NCBI GenBank assembly: GCA_964577275.1
Contig: CAZNYR010000005.1
Span: forward strand, 1-64,000
Length of the DNA stretch: 64,000 nt
Direction: 5' to 3'
Source: UBA2561 sp964577275
Lineage (GTDB): Bacteria; Bacteroidota; Bacteroidia; Cytophagales; Thermoflexibacteraceae
The notes under the pieces are model-generated. The model was not told the origin of the DNA. It ran no database searches and saw only the letters and a list, made by a program, of their open reading frames with translations. Numbering within the stretch: position 1 is the stretch's first letter; each line of letters starts with the position of its first letter. Shown piece by piece: positions 36,101 to 44,193 of the stretch. The position numbers and the translations under genes were made by a program.

Positions 36101-36580
36101 AAATTTCGCACCAAATTGATGGTTATAGATTCGGAGGGCAAACCGGTTTTTGGGACAGAAAATTATATTTCGGCTTCCAAATTTTACGATAATCGCCTGA
36201 TTCTGAAGGGAAAAGACCATCGTTATTTTGTGGTGGATAAATCAGGACATAAAATTCATAGGGCAAACTTTGAAGGCATCAAAAATTATCACGAAAATCG
36301 AACATTCGTACTTCAAAACGAGAAATGGGCGGTCATGGATAAAAATGGATTTCGTCTGACAGATTTTCGGTTTGATGAGGCAGAACACTTTGATAATCAG
36401 GTCGCTAAAGTAAGCGTTCGTTCGCTTTATGGCATTGCCGATGAAAATGGAAATGAGATTTTACCCCTTCATTTTGAGGTCATTAAGTTGATTAAGGATG
36501 GGATTTTTTCGATTCAAAAAGGCGACAGAATCGGCTATTTTCGGGCGGATGGAACGTGGCTTTGGGAACTGCAAAAATAA
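33131..36580 (+). CDS. Giant WG-repeat protein
   Basis: 1149 residues from the ATG at 33131, which gives a signal peptide (MQFRILIFLLLSGQTQMLCAQ). The mature protein is almost wholly WG beta-hairpin repeats, about twenty in number. Typical ones are GKWGVIDKNEKVIIPIKYDF, GSWGFINRKGELIIQPNYEF and SKYGFIDSTGKIVIKPDYKE. Two repeat blocks (about residues 35-400 and 630-1149) are separated by a less regular stretch that carries Tyr/Asp-rich strands. WG repeats form beta-propeller or solenoid scaffolds; no enzymatic domain is visible. The protein is exported and probably a surface or periplasmic scaffold. There is no same-strand operon partner; the convergent gene downstream is the DUF3179 lipoprotein. 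Confidence 0.9.
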   Translation: MQFRILIFLLLSGQTQMLCAQIGSDFLPIQVGYRWGIINTNGDTILTPKYDFIGLFDKFDYAPVRLNHKMGLINPKGKWIVNPQFEIIEPLTAKWILVGHDDHQKGVQNKDGKFIILPDYQEVTIVQDQFFQVKKAGKYGLFTFEGIEILPPNFEQISFRYINNIVFFQVQQNQKFGLFSANGTQILTSHYLDLKLVTKNTILSQNQHKKWEIWEAQTGTKIIPEVWTTFEQIHTDFIVLQNQVISDKKALYSLITNTLITNLVYDDFIFLEDSSTYIITQKGEKFGLISKTGRLILEPKYDEFATIGQGLISYKKDGIWGVMNQEGKKLFAPTFHEVMPFPNGSPVTKVRLSRSYGLLNRMGKLLTRVNYRKIEVYQNKAKCYLPNQITVVDFDTHGNWTDSITFHNYKTLHITGQLSSEMPRIFRDSVRSLTVRQRQNTTPSTGWQARMDRTYFFADANGQAVRNQNIIFYDAYREDTIRSFSVAWHQKTKQSYIINQSGIVKKSLPIYDIHLADWQQGTHARAIIDNLLNPTGKIQPITATGYGMYALVTNQGNLISTLPVKNTSNESTKPVRYQRITFIDDFFEDLAPVNLNGKLKTLISENESKRDSVFDLESDAVFFPDTKMRVFGGSWGFINRKGELIIQPNYEFVRRFRHGKAIVKQNGKWGVIDKNEKVIIPIKYDFIDYLPESDERFFILTADSRRFGYVDANGRILLEADFENVGKFSQNIVRIQKNKKWGFQNLETNYQIDFQYVKAKDFHENLAGVAVFTPENHLLWGFIDTLGNWVIEPKYSMVGNFRNGRASVKIGSKYGFIDSTGKIVIKPDYKEVSDFQNEVAIVRKKYNYGIINLQGKKLTRFRYKKINTFNEQGIAIAQKPNMRLGLLQRNGNKLSKFHYAKIGLFRENLINVKRFHRNIYKRKSGFLNLLGEEVIAPKFHHAGNFENGLAPAQLTTNGKWGFINTSGEFVIAPKYAVASDFQDNRALVSEKFRTKLMVIDSEGKPVFGTENYISASKFYDNRLILKGKDHRYFVVDKSGHKIHRANFEGIKNYHENRTFVLQNEKWAVMDKNGFRLTDFRFDEAEHFDNQVAKVSVRSLYGIADENGNEILPLHFEVIKLIKDGIFSIQKGDRIGYFRADGTWLWELQK

Positions 36581-36732
36581 TGTCATCAGCAGTATTTCGT
36601 ATGCGTATTGAAATATCATAAGTATTTGAAAATCATTAAATTATATTCAAATAAATATTCTCTAAACTATCGGCAAAGTTTGTGATTATTGCCAATAAAT
36701 AGTTTTGAAAACTTTTAAAGCACAAAAAAATA

Positions 36733-36789
36733 TTAAACATCAATATTTTTACCACAAAAACTATCATTTAAACTACTTTTAAAAGTGTC
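36733..36789 (-). pseudogene. Frameshifted 18-residue remnant of a DUF3179 second module
   Basis: Read in another frame just beyond the 3' end of the DUF3179 gene, the sequence gives DTFKSSLNDSFCGKNIDV before a stop. Its LND.F.GKNI pattern matches the start of the module at the N-terminus of the neighbouring protein (IEDEFEGQKI) and, from memory, the corresponding place in typical DUF3179 proteins. Skipping one base near 36790 would restore the join KAYRL-DTFKSS. It is best read as the stub of a lost second module copy. Confidence 0.5.
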
Positions 36790-37924
36790 GTAAACGATAG
36801 GCTTTGGCTTTATTTCCGACAACAATCGTATGGACTCGCTCTTTGGGATACAAACGTTCATCCCGATAACTAATTGGAAATGAGATAGTTGGGTCAGCTC
36901 TGTAACCGCCATAAGGATACTGACGGTAGTTGCGTGCAAATCCCGTGTTGGGTGTCAGAACCTTCGCTTCGGTAAAGGCATACATTTGTTGCCATTTTGC
37001 CCAAGTCATTTCAATAACTTGCAGATTTTCAGGGAGATAGCCTATCATTTCGCCCTGTACGCTTCGCCCGTATAATTGCGACCAAAGACTTTCGGTTTGG
37101 CGGTCATACAGCACAATATTACTGTTATAAAGCATTCCACTTACGCCGAATGTAGTCGTTTTGCCGTCAATTTTTCTGCTCCACGCATTGCTCGTACCTG
37201 TCAAAGGACAATAAATAATCGAAAAAGGAATACCACTCAATTCGTCAGTCACGATTTCGTGCCAGTCCAATATTTTATGCGGATATAAATGGATTTGATT
37301 ATCAATATTAATCCCAATAACTAAATCATTATCCTGCAATAAATCCGATTCCGAATTTGTTCCTAAAGACTTTTGGACTTCACTAAAAATAGGATTATCA
37401 ATCGCAGGAATCCCATCCTGTGAACTGGCAATCAGCAAGTTATCCTGTGGAATGAGCCATCGATTCGTAGGTTCTGGAAGCGAATGAATTGGCGGTTGTT
37501 CCTCTTGACCATACAAAAAAACTTGCTCATAAAATGTTCCAATCGAAAACCAATATCCCATAAACCCATACGTAGGCAAAAGTTTTGTTCCGATGTCTTC
37601 GCCCTTCACCACTTCCCCAAAAATATTATAAATATTTCCTTTCTGGTCGGTCATAATATTGGGCAAGCTGTTCGGAATTGCGGTAAATTCCAATAATTCG
37701 CCTTTGTCGTTCGTCCGCAAAAATGACACAATTATATTTTGTTGCCCACTACCTGCTAAGACGATTTTCTGCCCTTCAAATTCATCCTCAATAACCTGAA
37801 TATCAGGACTTCCCGTGGGGATAACATAAGATGAAAAGTCCTCTTCGGGAACTGGTTGATTTTCTTTCGTACAGCCCATCACCAAAAGACTAAAAAAAAC
37901 AATGTATAAGATGCTATTTTTCAT
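36779..37924 (-). CDS. DUF3179 lipoprotein with exchanged (permuted) module order
   Basis: 381 residues with a lipobox (LLVMGC, Cys 18). The DUF3179 core is clear in the C-terminal part: LYPHKILDWHEIVTDELSG, YCPLTGTSNAW, TTFGVSGMLYNSNIVLYDR, TGFARNYRQYPYGGY, and KERVHTIVVGNKAKAYRL. What normally follows this core (DxFxGxxxVVVG, FTAVxxxLP, NxFGEAVxG, GYWF) is instead at the N-terminus: IEDEFEGQKIVLAG, LEFTAIPNSLPNIM, NIFGEVVKGEDIGTKLL, and FMGYWFSIGTFYEQ. So the two modules appear in reverse order relative to the family as I know it. The C-terminus ends early at KAYRLRHF. The gene overlaps the upstream OMP gene by 11 nt. DUF3179 function is unknown. Confidence 0.85.
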   Translation of the reverse strand: MKNSILYIVFFSLLVMGCTKENQPVPEEDFSSYVIPTGSPDIQVIEDEFEGQKIVLAGSGQQNIIVSFLRTNDKGELLEFTAIPNSLPNIMTDQKGNIYNIFGEVVKGEDIGTKLLPTYGFMGYWFSIGTFYEQVFLYGQEEQPPIHSLPEPTNRWLIPQDNLLIASSQDGIPAIDNPIFSEVQKSLGTNSESDLLQDNDLVIGINIDNQIHLYPHKILDWHEIVTDELSGIPFSIIYCPLTGTSNAWSRKIDGKTTTFGVSGMLYNSNIVLYDRQTESLWSQLYGRSVQGEMIGYLPENLQVIEMTWAKWQQMYAFTEAKVLTPNTGFARNYRQYPYGGYRADPTISFPISYRDERLYPKERVHTIVVGNKAKAYRLRHF

Positions 37925-38876
37925 AAGTTATTAATTCATGTGTGTTTTTAATTGGAATATTAAAATTAAATGTTAAATTATAGCGAAATGAAGAAGTAAG
38001 TTGCGTACCTTTTAGATGTTGATAACTTGGAAGTAAACCCATCATTTGCAAACCAAAACTACGATATTGCCAATGTAAGCCCAAGCCTATATTAAACCAT
38101 TTTCCACCTGTATTCGGGGCAATGACGGTATTTAATACATCGGCTTTTGTCTGACGATAACGAAACAATAAACTGGGCATAACTTGTTGGTTACCAATAA
38201 AATACGTATTTGTAATGCCTGCCTGCGCCAATAATTCCGAACCAAACCGATAGGATTGGGCATTTCTAAGGCGGTCGGTTGTTGAGGTGGTGCGATACGT
38301 TCCTGAAACAACCAAACTACTTTGCGGATTCCAAAGCTGTTCTTGCAAATATGAAAGCATCAGAACGCCATCCCAAGCTCCCGTACCCGTCTGTAAATCA
38401 GGGGATAACAAAATACCATCTGGCGTTGTTCGGTCTATTTTGCCTGTCGGAATTTTTGTACCTAAACCAGCATAAAACGAGGTCTGATTTTTTTCAAAAA
38501 TTTGATATTGTCCCAATAAAACTACATCTCCCAAACCTTGTGAGGTAATTTCATTACTGGCTAAAAATCGTTGTTTCATCCACGAAAAAACAGCCATAAT
38601 TTGCCATTTCTTACCGAGTGGCAACCCAATTTGTAGCAACGTGGATTCTGTTATTCGCTGATTTTGATTGGTTTCTAAAATTTTATTTCCCGAAACCAAA
38701 TGTTTCATGACATGATAATCATAGCGCAACTGAAACTGTAAATCCGTTCGATTTGCCACGCCAATACCCAAACTGTTGGTCAGGGGCGTACCCGCACAAC
38801 TGCACGTCTGGGCATCACTCGAAAAAATAACCAAACAGCACATCATAAAAAGTAAAAAAAAGTGTCTGTTTTTCAT
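37914..38876 (-). CDS. Outer-membrane beta-barrel protein coupled to DUF3179 lipoprotein
   Basis: 320 residues. A signal peptide (FFLLFMMCCLVIFSSDAQ) precedes a chain of amphipathic strands with frequent Gly and aromatic residues: GIGVANRTDLQFQLRYDY, LLQIGLPLGKKWQIMAVFSW, FYAGLGTKIPTGK near residue 140, and repeated W.NIGLGLHWQYRS-like strands. CSCAG after the signal peptide is notable. It resembles the transporter/phenol-degradation-type outer-membrane proteins. The 11-nt overlap with the DUF3179 gene suggests translational coupling and a functional pair in the envelope. No substrate can be assigned. Confidence 0.72.
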   Translation of the reverse strand: MKNRHFFLLFMMCCLVIFSSDAQTCSCAGTPLTNSLGIGVANRTDLQFQLRYDYHVMKHLVSGNKILETNQNQRITESTLLQIGLPLGKKWQIMAVFSWMKQRFLASNEITSQGLGDVVLLGQYQIFEKNQTSFYAGLGTKIPTGKIDRTTPDGILLSPDLQTGTGAWDGVLMLSYLQEQLWNPQSSLVVSGTYRTTSTTDRLRNAQSYRFGSELLAQAGITNTYFIGNQQVMPSLLFRYRQTKADVLNTVIAPNTGGKWFNIGLGLHWQYRSFGLQMMGLLPSYQHLKGTQLTSSFRYNLTFNFNIPIKNTHELITYEK

Positions 38877-39148
38877 TTCGAAAGGTTATTTAAGTAATTT
38901 TATATTTTCTTCAACTGCCAAGTTAAATTGAATGTTACGGTTAAATATGTCATCTTCAATACTTTTGGCGTAGTTTTATCGGTCTGACCTCAAGAAGCAA
39001 GTCGTAATTTTAGCCTCGCATTTCGCCAAAAAAATCAAAAATTCCGTGTACGTTTGTAGCAGAAAATACGTCTTGCATAAAAATTTTATTTCAAAAATTA
39101 CCTTTCAAAATTGCGAAGGCAATGACTTATAAATTGTACAAATCTAAT

Positions 39149-40492
39149 ATGAAACGTTCATTATTTTTAGGAGTTTTAAGTATTTGGTGTAGCCTGCATT
39201 CGGTCATGGCTCAATCCGAGAAAAAGCCCGTCAATATTGATAAAATTATCGCCAAAGTAGATAATTATGTCATTCTTAAATCAGAACTGGAAGGAATGTA
39301 TCTTCAGCTCAAATCACAGGGACAAACGCTGGATAAGTGTCTGGTATTGAGGCGATTAGTAACCGATAAAATGCTAATGGCACAAGCCGAACTCGATTCG
39401 GTTGAGGTAACCACCGAAGAGGTCGATATGCAAGTCCAGCAACGCATCGAATACATTATGCAGGGCATGAATGCGGACGAAAACGAAATCCAAGAACGGC
39501 TCGGAAAATCAGTTTCTCAAATGCGAGATGAACTCCAACAGCCTATCCGTGAGCAACTTACGATTCAACGAATGCAACAGGAACTCACGCGGGACATCAA
39601 AGTTACGCCTCGTCAGGTCAAAAAATTTTTTAATGCCATTCCGCAAGACAGCATTCCATTTTTGCCCACCGAAGTCGAAGTCGGACAAATTGTAAAATTA
39701 CCCCAAGTCGATAAATCCGAAAAGGACAAAGTGCGTAAAAAACTGCTCGAATTTAAGGCGGCAGTCGAGGCGGGTAGCGAAACATTTGAAAAATTAGCCA
39801 GCATTCACTCCGAGGATTTGGGTTCGGCAACGCAAGGCGGTAGTTTGGGGTGGTTTGGGCGAGGGCAATTAGCTCCCGAATACGAGGCAATGTCTTTGAA
39901 TCTGAAAAAAGGCGAAATCGGCGACCCCGTTGAGTCCGAATTTGGCTTTCATTTGATTCAATTATTGGACAGAAGAGGCAACCGATTTAAGACCCGACAC
40001 ATTTTGATACGTCCCAAACCCACCGAAGCCAACATGAAACAAGCCGAACATTTTTTGGATAGTTTGCGTGAAAAAATATTGGTGGATACCGTCAAATTTG
40101 GTACAGCAGCCAAACTACATTCGGACGACCGCACCACCAAAATGTACGCTGGAATGTTTATGAATATGGAAAATATGTCCGCCAAAATCAGTCGCCAACA
40201 GCTTGATTATGCGGTATATAAGGTCGTTGATTCGATGCAAATTGGCAATGTCAGCAAACCCCTTGAGTTCCGAACCGATGATGGAAAATCTGCCGTGCGG
40301 ATTATTTATTTCAAAAGTAAAACCGAAGGACATCAAGCCAGTTTGGACACCGATTTTGAGAAGATTTATCAGGCAGCACTTGCCGAAGAAAAAAATAAAG
40401 TCCTCGAAAAATGGTTTGAAAAAACAAGAATTGGCGTTTTTATTGACATTGACCAAGATTACAAAGATTGTAAGATTTTAGAAAGTTTATAA
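39149..40492 (+). CDS. SurA-like periplasmic peptidyl-prolyl isomerase
   Basis: 447 residues from the ATG at 39149, which supplies a signal peptide (MKRSLFLGVLSIWCSLHSVMAQ). The N-terminal helical chaperone region contains DKIIAKVDNYVILKSELEGM, the usual SurA start. Two parvulin (PpiC) domains follow. The first (about 170-270) has SIHSEDLGSATQGGSLGWFG and GEIGDPVESEFGFHLIQLLDRRG. The second (about 270-380) begins FKTRHILIRPKP and is less conserved. SurA-like proteins chaperone outer-membrane proteins through the periplasm. The gene is followed by a terminator. Confidence 0.92.
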   Translation: MKRSLFLGVLSIWCSLHSVMAQSEKKPVNIDKIIAKVDNYVILKSELEGMYLQLKSQGQTLDKCLVLRRLVTDKMLMAQAELDSVEVTTEEVDMQVQQRIEYIMQGMNADENEIQERLGKSVSQMRDELQQPIREQLTIQRMQQELTRDIKVTPRQVKKFFNAIPQDSIPFLPTEVEVGQIVKLPQVDKSEKDKVRKKLLEFKAAVEAGSETFEKLASIHSEDLGSATQGGSLGWFGRGQLAPEYEAMSLNLKKGEIGDPVESEFGFHLIQLLDRRGNRFKTRHILIRPKPTEANMKQAEHFLDSLREKILVDTVKFGTAAKLHSDDRTTKMYAGMFMNMENMSAKISRQQLDYAVYKVVDSMQIGNVSKPLEFRTDDGKSAVRIIYFKSKTEGHQASLDTDFEKIYQAALAEEKNKVLEKWFEKTRIGVFIDIDQDYKDCKILESL

Positions 40493-40497
40493 CCAAT

Positions 40498-40536
40498 ATT
40501 CGTTGTTGTTCTGACGGAGAGCAACAACGAATTTTG
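40498..40536 (+). terminator. Rho-independent terminator after the SurA-like gene
   Basis: An 11-bp stem: ATTCGTTGTTG (40498-40508) with CAACAACGAAT (40522-40532), then TTTTG. Confidence 0.8.
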
Positions 40537-40554
40537 ACCAAAACCAATAAGACA

Positions 40555-41325
40555 ATGAACGAAAAAAATATTTTAGCGATTGTGGTGGGATGTTTGGCAA
40601 TTATCGGGCTTTATTTGGGCTGGGTCGAATACAAAACGTACAGCACCGAAGCCCGAAAATATGAACTTTTACTCAAAGAAAAAGAGCAAGAAAACCAACT
40701 CAAACTCCAACAATCCGAAGAGCAAGAAGCCCACAAACTCGCTGAAACTGAACGACTTAAAGCCGAACAGCTCCGAAAAGAAACCGAAGAGAAAAAACAC
40801 GCTGAGCAGCTCCGACTCAAAGCCCAAGCCAAGCAAAAAATAACCGAATCCCTTGAGAAGATTCGAGGAGCAGTCGAAAGTTTTGGTAATGGGATTATCG
40901 AAAAACACGACAGCCAAACTGTTTGGACAAATCAAATCAAAAGTGCCTCATTTTCAGCTACAACCGATTCGACTTATGTGTATAGTTATCAAACGGGAGC
41001 CGTCAAACAAAAACGAGTTGAAATCTTATTTCAATTAGAAAATATTGCCAATTTAAAGCGCAAATTTATACCTTTTGATGCCCAAAAACCCGAAAAAGGT
41101 GGTTACGAATATCTCGAAATCTCGACCGATTATCATCAAAAAGACTTTGAATATTGCGAATATGAAGAAAATACTTCTTTGTGTAAGAATCGTAAAAATA
41201 TCGACAGTTTTTTGATTTTCTTATCAGGCAAAAGTATGGTCGAAAAAACACGCACAAACTTTATACAGGTTAAACGCCTGCATTATGCCGAAACTATCGA
41301 GGAATTAAAAGCCTATCTCGAATAA
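40555..41325 (+). CDS. Membrane-anchored coiled-coil protein
   Basis: 256 residues from the ATG at 40555; a TTG 21 nt upstream overlaps the terminator tail and is less likely. One N-terminal transmembrane helix (about 6-24, LAIVVGCLAIIGLYLGW) is followed by a strongly charged coiled coil (about 35-110, rich in Lys, Glu and Gln). A beta-rich C-terminal domain follows, with SFSATTDSTYVYSYQTG and YEYLEISTDYHQKDFEYCEYE. I do not recognise the C-terminal domain. It could be a periplasmic sensor or scaffold. Confidence 0.7.
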   Translation: MNEKNILAIVVGCLAIIGLYLGWVEYKTYSTEARKYELLLKEKEQENQLKLQQSEEQEAHKLAETERLKAEQLRKETEEKKHAEQLRLKAQAKQKITESLEKIRGAVESFGNGIIEKHDSQTVWTNQIKSASFSATTDSTYVYSYQTGAVKQKRVEILFQLENIANLKRKFIPFDAQKPEKGGYEYLEISTDYHQKDFEYCEYEENTSLCKNRKNIDSFLIFLSGKSMVEKTRTNFIQVKRLHYAETIEELKAYLE

Positions 41326-41551
41326 ATCTCAAAGCCTAATTTCAAAATAAAAAAATCGCTAAGATTTTACCACGCTTACTGTTCCAAAACCAAACACTTC
41401 TTGTTCATTTTCGGACAAATTATGCCATTTATTTCGAGGCAAAATATACATAACTTACTGATTATCAATTAATTACAAATTTTTGGCACAAATTTGGAAA
41501 TAAGGGTTCATGTCAAATTAATTCAAAAACAAATTTAAAATCACAAAAACA

Positions 41552-42187
41552 ATGAACACGTTAAAATTGAAATTCAGCCCTATCATCCTGTTTGTCGCCT
41601 TATTATTTGGGCAAACGACTTTTGCATCGTCCACCCATGATGGCGAGGAAAAACTTATTAAAGTTACTGAAACTCAAAACTTTGCGTACAATGTGTATGC
41701 CTTCAGAAATGCGTTAAAATTCAAATTGGCGTTCCAAAATGCAAGCGAGGAGAAAATCGTCATCAAAATTTTAGACCAAACAGGAAAATTAGTACACAAA
41801 GAAGTCTTAAAAAATCAGGAAAATTTGAACCGAAACTACGACCTAAGCAAGGTCGGCGCAGGAATCTATAAGGTCGAAATCGAAATGGGAGAACTCAAAG
41901 CCGAAAACGAAATCGCCGTAGGACTCTCTGATAATCAATTAGATAACACATTTCAGGCGTATATTTCTCCCGTCATTCGACAGAATACCATCCGTGTTTT
42001 TTACAAAAACGGAGCAGATGTAAATATTTCCATGAGAGATGCCCAAGGCAACATCGTATATCAAGATTCGACAAAGGACGCAAATATGTATGCCAAAAAA
42101 TATGACGTTTCATCACTCAAAAAAGGTACATACGTTTTGAGCTTGACCAGTGGCGATAAAACCATCGAAAAGATTTATTCAATATAA
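41552..42187 (+). CDS. Secreted two-domain beta-sandwich protein (T9SS sorting-domain-like)
   Basis: 211 residues. Signal peptide to about residue 25 (LFVALLFGQTTFAS). Two related beta-sandwich units follow. The first has IVIKILDQTGKLVHKE...YDLSKVGAGIYKVEIE, and the second VNISMRDAQGNIVYQD...YDVSSLKKGTYVLSLTSGDKT. The pattern D.xGK.V, Y.(L/V)S.(V/L)..G.Y.(V/L).(I/L), repeated twice, is that of DUF3244 and of the Type IX sorting domain. The terminal SGDKTIEKIYSI fits the end of a T9SS C-terminal domain, but the protein has no large cargo. It may be a free sorting-like domain. Followed by a terminator. Confidence 0.72.
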   Translation: MNTLKLKFSPIILFVALLFGQTTFASSTHDGEEKLIKVTETQNFAYNVYAFRNALKFKLAFQNASEEKIVIKILDQTGKLVHKEVLKNQENLNRNYDLSKVGAGIYKVEIEMGELKAENEIAVGLSDNQLDNTFQAYISPVIRQNTIRVFYKNGADVNISMRDAQGNIVYQDSTKDANMYAKKYDVSSLKKGTYVLSLTSGDKTIEKIYSI

Positions 42188-42209
42188 TAATTTGAATCCA
42201 CTCGAAACT

Positions 42210-42249
42210 AAAAACTCGTTGCGTTTCATAGAAAATGCAAGGAGTTTTT
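42210..42249 (+). terminator. Rho-independent terminator
   Basis: AAAAACTC (42210-42217) pairs with GAGTTTTT (42242-42249), with an inner TTGC/GCAA stem. Confidence 0.8.
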
Positions 42250-42451
42250 GTATTATAAGTCCTTGAAAATAAACAAGTTATGATTTATATATCAAATTTA
42301 GGGTTTCTCAAAATACCAACGTTTATTCCAAAAAAAATAGTTTTCGGAACATTAAATAAAACTTGAATAACTTGTAATTTTTATAAAAACTTACACAACT
42401 TTTCGGGGATTATCTCCGTATAATTTATTAAACAAGTCAAATTAAGAAAAT

Positions 42452-42652
42452 ATGAACAAGTTAGTAAAAGTATCGCATAACAAGCAGATTTTCGGTGTTT
42501 GTGAAGGTTTAGGTCGTTATTTTAATGTGGATTCGACATTCGTCCGAATTGGGTTTGCGCTCTCCACCTTACTGGGATTTGGGATTGCCCTGCCGGTTTA
42601 TTTAATTTTGGCGTTGGTTATGCCCAATGATTACGACATTGATACATGGTAA
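42452..42652 (+). CDS. PspC domain protein
   Basis: 66 residues, a minimal PspC unit. The signature HNKQIFGVCEGLGRYFNVD is followed by one transmembrane helix (ALSTLLGFGIALPVYLILALVMP). PspC proteins sit in the inner membrane and are linked to the envelope stress response, mostly by association. It stands alone and has its own perfect terminator. Confidence 0.92.
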   Translation: MNKLVKVSHNKQIFGVCEGLGRYFNVDSTFVRIGFALSTLLGFGIALPVYLILALVMPNDYDIDTW

Positions 42653-42681
42653 TTCACTGAAAATCAACTGTATAAACTAAG

Positions 42682-42718
42682 AAAGCAATTTTCAAGATTT
42701 TGAAAATTGCTTTTTTTT
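42682..42718 (+). terminator. Perfect Rho-independent terminator after the PspC gene
   Basis: AAAGCAATTTTC (42682-42693) with GAAAATTGCTTT (42702-42713), followed by five more T. Confidence 0.9.
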
Positions 42719-42772
42719 GTTGCCGATAATTTCATAAAAACCGAACCATGCGATGTCTGGCAAAAAGAGTTT

Positions 42773-42780
42773 TATCTTTG
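42773..42780 (+). promoter_or_regulatory. Candidate -7 box for hemW
   Basis: TATCTTTG fits TAnnTTTG, and the start point would lie near 42787. It supports the hemW start at 42841 rather than an upstream in-frame ATG at 42748, which would precede the promoter. No clear TTG lies at the expected distance. Confidence 0.45.
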
Positions 42781-42840
42781 TGCCGTGCGCCAAATTTTAG
42801 GGGAACAATTCATATTTATATCACTGACTATCAATTATTT

Positions 42841-43962
42841 ATGGCGATTTATATTCACATTCCATTTTGCAAACAAGCGTGTTATTATTGTGATTTTCAT
42901 TTTAGCGTCAATACGTCTTATCGTGAACGCATGGTCAAGGCGATTTGTCAGGAATTAGAAATGCAAATGCACTATTTTTCAGGCGATTACGTTTCGGATT
43001 CGATTTATTTTGGAGGTGGCACGCCTTCGATTTTGCCGATTTCCGACCTCGAAATCATCCTTGAAACCATTTATAAATATTACAAAATTAGCGACAGGGC
43101 AGAAATTACATTGGAGGGTAATCCTGATGATTTGAATCTTGGAAAAATACAAAATTTGTATCAACTTGGAATCAATCGTTTGAGCATCGGCATTCAGTCT
43201 TTTCAGGATGATTTTTTGCGTTTTATGAATCGGGCGCACTCCTCAAAAGAAGCCTTGCAAGTAGTCGAAAATATCCGAAAAGTAGGCTTTGAAAATTTTA
43301 CGATAGATTTAATTTATGGCATTCCAGCCCAACATCACAGGGCATGGAAAGCGGACTTGGCACAAACTCTGAAATTGTGTCCGCCTCATATTTCTGCGTA
43401 TTGTCTGACGATTGAGCCAAAAACGGTTTTTGGTTATCAATTAGAAAAAGGGGTTTTTTCAGAGGCTTCTGATGAATTTTCGGCACGACAATTTGACTTT
43501 TTGGTTGAAAAATTAACCCAAAATCAATATGATGCTTACGAAATTTCAAATTTTGCCCAGCCTAATTTTTATGCTCGGCACAATTCTAATTACTGGAAAA
43601 GAGGAATTTATTTGGGCATTGGGGCGGGCGCACATTCTTATGATGGTGCATCTCGACAATCTAATATTGCCAATAATCATCAGTATATGAAAGCGATTGA
43701 AGCGCATGAAATTCCTGCCGAAAAAGAAATCTTGACGCGCGAAAATCATATCAACGAATATCTCATGACGGGCTTACGAACCAAGTGGGGTTGTGATATT
43801 ACTATCTTAGAAAAGTACAATTTTGATATTTTGAAAGAACGCCATCAGGAATTACAAAAATATATTCATCTGAATCAGCTCGAAATCACGGCGCAACACC
43901 TCAAACTAACTCAAAAAGGAAAGTTTCTTGCCGATGAAATTATGGCTAATTTATTTGTGTGA
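42841..43962 (+). CDS. hemW: Radical SAM heme chaperone HemW
   Basis: 373 residues from the ATG at 42841. The radical SAM cluster is C10-x3-C14-x2-C17 in HIPFCKQACYYCDFHFS. This CxxxCxxC form followed by F is typical of HemW, previously annotated as oxygen-independent coproporphyrinogen oxidase. Other marks are FGGGTPS, EGNPDD, INRLSIGIQSFQDD, DLIYGIPAQ and YEISNFAQPNFYARHNSNYW. HemW binds heme and delivers it to respiratory proteins. The extra N-terminal residues of the longer frame overlap the promoter and are not expected. Confidence 0.92.
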   Translation: MAIYIHIPFCKQACYYCDFHFSVNTSYRERMVKAICQELEMQMHYFSGDYVSDSIYFGGGTPSILPISDLEIILETIYKYYKISDRAEITLEGNPDDLNLGKIQNLYQLGINRLSIGIQSFQDDFLRFMNRAHSSKEALQVVENIRKVGFENFTIDLIYGIPAQHHRAWKADLAQTLKLCPPHISAYCLTIEPKTVFGYQLEKGVFSEASDEFSARQFDFLVEKLTQNQYDAYEISNFAQPNFYARHNSNYWKRGIYLGIGAGAHSYDGASRQSNIANNHQYMKAIEAHEIPAEKEILTRENHINEYLMTGLRTKWGCDITILEKYNFDILKERHQELQKYIHLNQLEITAQHLKLTQKGKFLADEIMANLFV

Positions 43963-44115
43963 TTTAATAAATCATTACAAATTAAAACATTCTATCTGTT
44001 TGATAATCAGATAAATATGAACAAATGTAATTTATCATTCATTTTGTTTGGACATTTCATCACAAAGCTAAAATGAAGCATTTTTCAGTCGCATTTCTGA
44101 AGTTAAAAATTTTGC

Positions 44116-44123
44116 TACCTTTG
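44116..44123 (+). promoter_or_regulatory. -7 box upstream of the SulP transporter gene
   Basis: TACCTTTG is a perfect TAnnTTTG match. Transcription would begin near 44130, leaving a long (about 170 nt) leader before the SulP ATG at 44302. I see no canonical TTG at the -33 position. Confidence 0.5.
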
Positions 44124-44145
44124 CGCCTTCAAAAAAATAACAAGC

Positions 44146-44193
44146 ATGAAAGTAATGTCGAATTGCCTTTTTGTAGCGGTTACTCCGCCCTGA
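44146..44193 (+). CDS. Possible leader peptide of 15 residues
   Basis: ATG at 44146 and TGA at 44191 encode MKVMSNCLFVAVTPP. It starts about 16 nt after the predicted start of transcription and 109 nt before the SulP gene. It contains one Cys and two Met and ends Thr-Pro-Pro-stop, a sequence prone to ribosome pausing. This is suggestive of attenuation but may be chance. Confidence 0.3.
   Translation: MKVMSNCLFVAVTPP

Noticed and set aside
36733..36939. 68-codon minus-strand frame at the end of the DUF3179 gene
   Set aside because: Most of it is a shadow of the DUF3179 coding region; only its last 18 codons resemble protein and are kept as a remnant.
40580..40935. Several frames of 70-90 codons over the coiled-coil gene
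   Set aside because: Low-complexity Lys/Ser/Leu readings of a repetitive GAA/AAA coiled-coil region in other frames.
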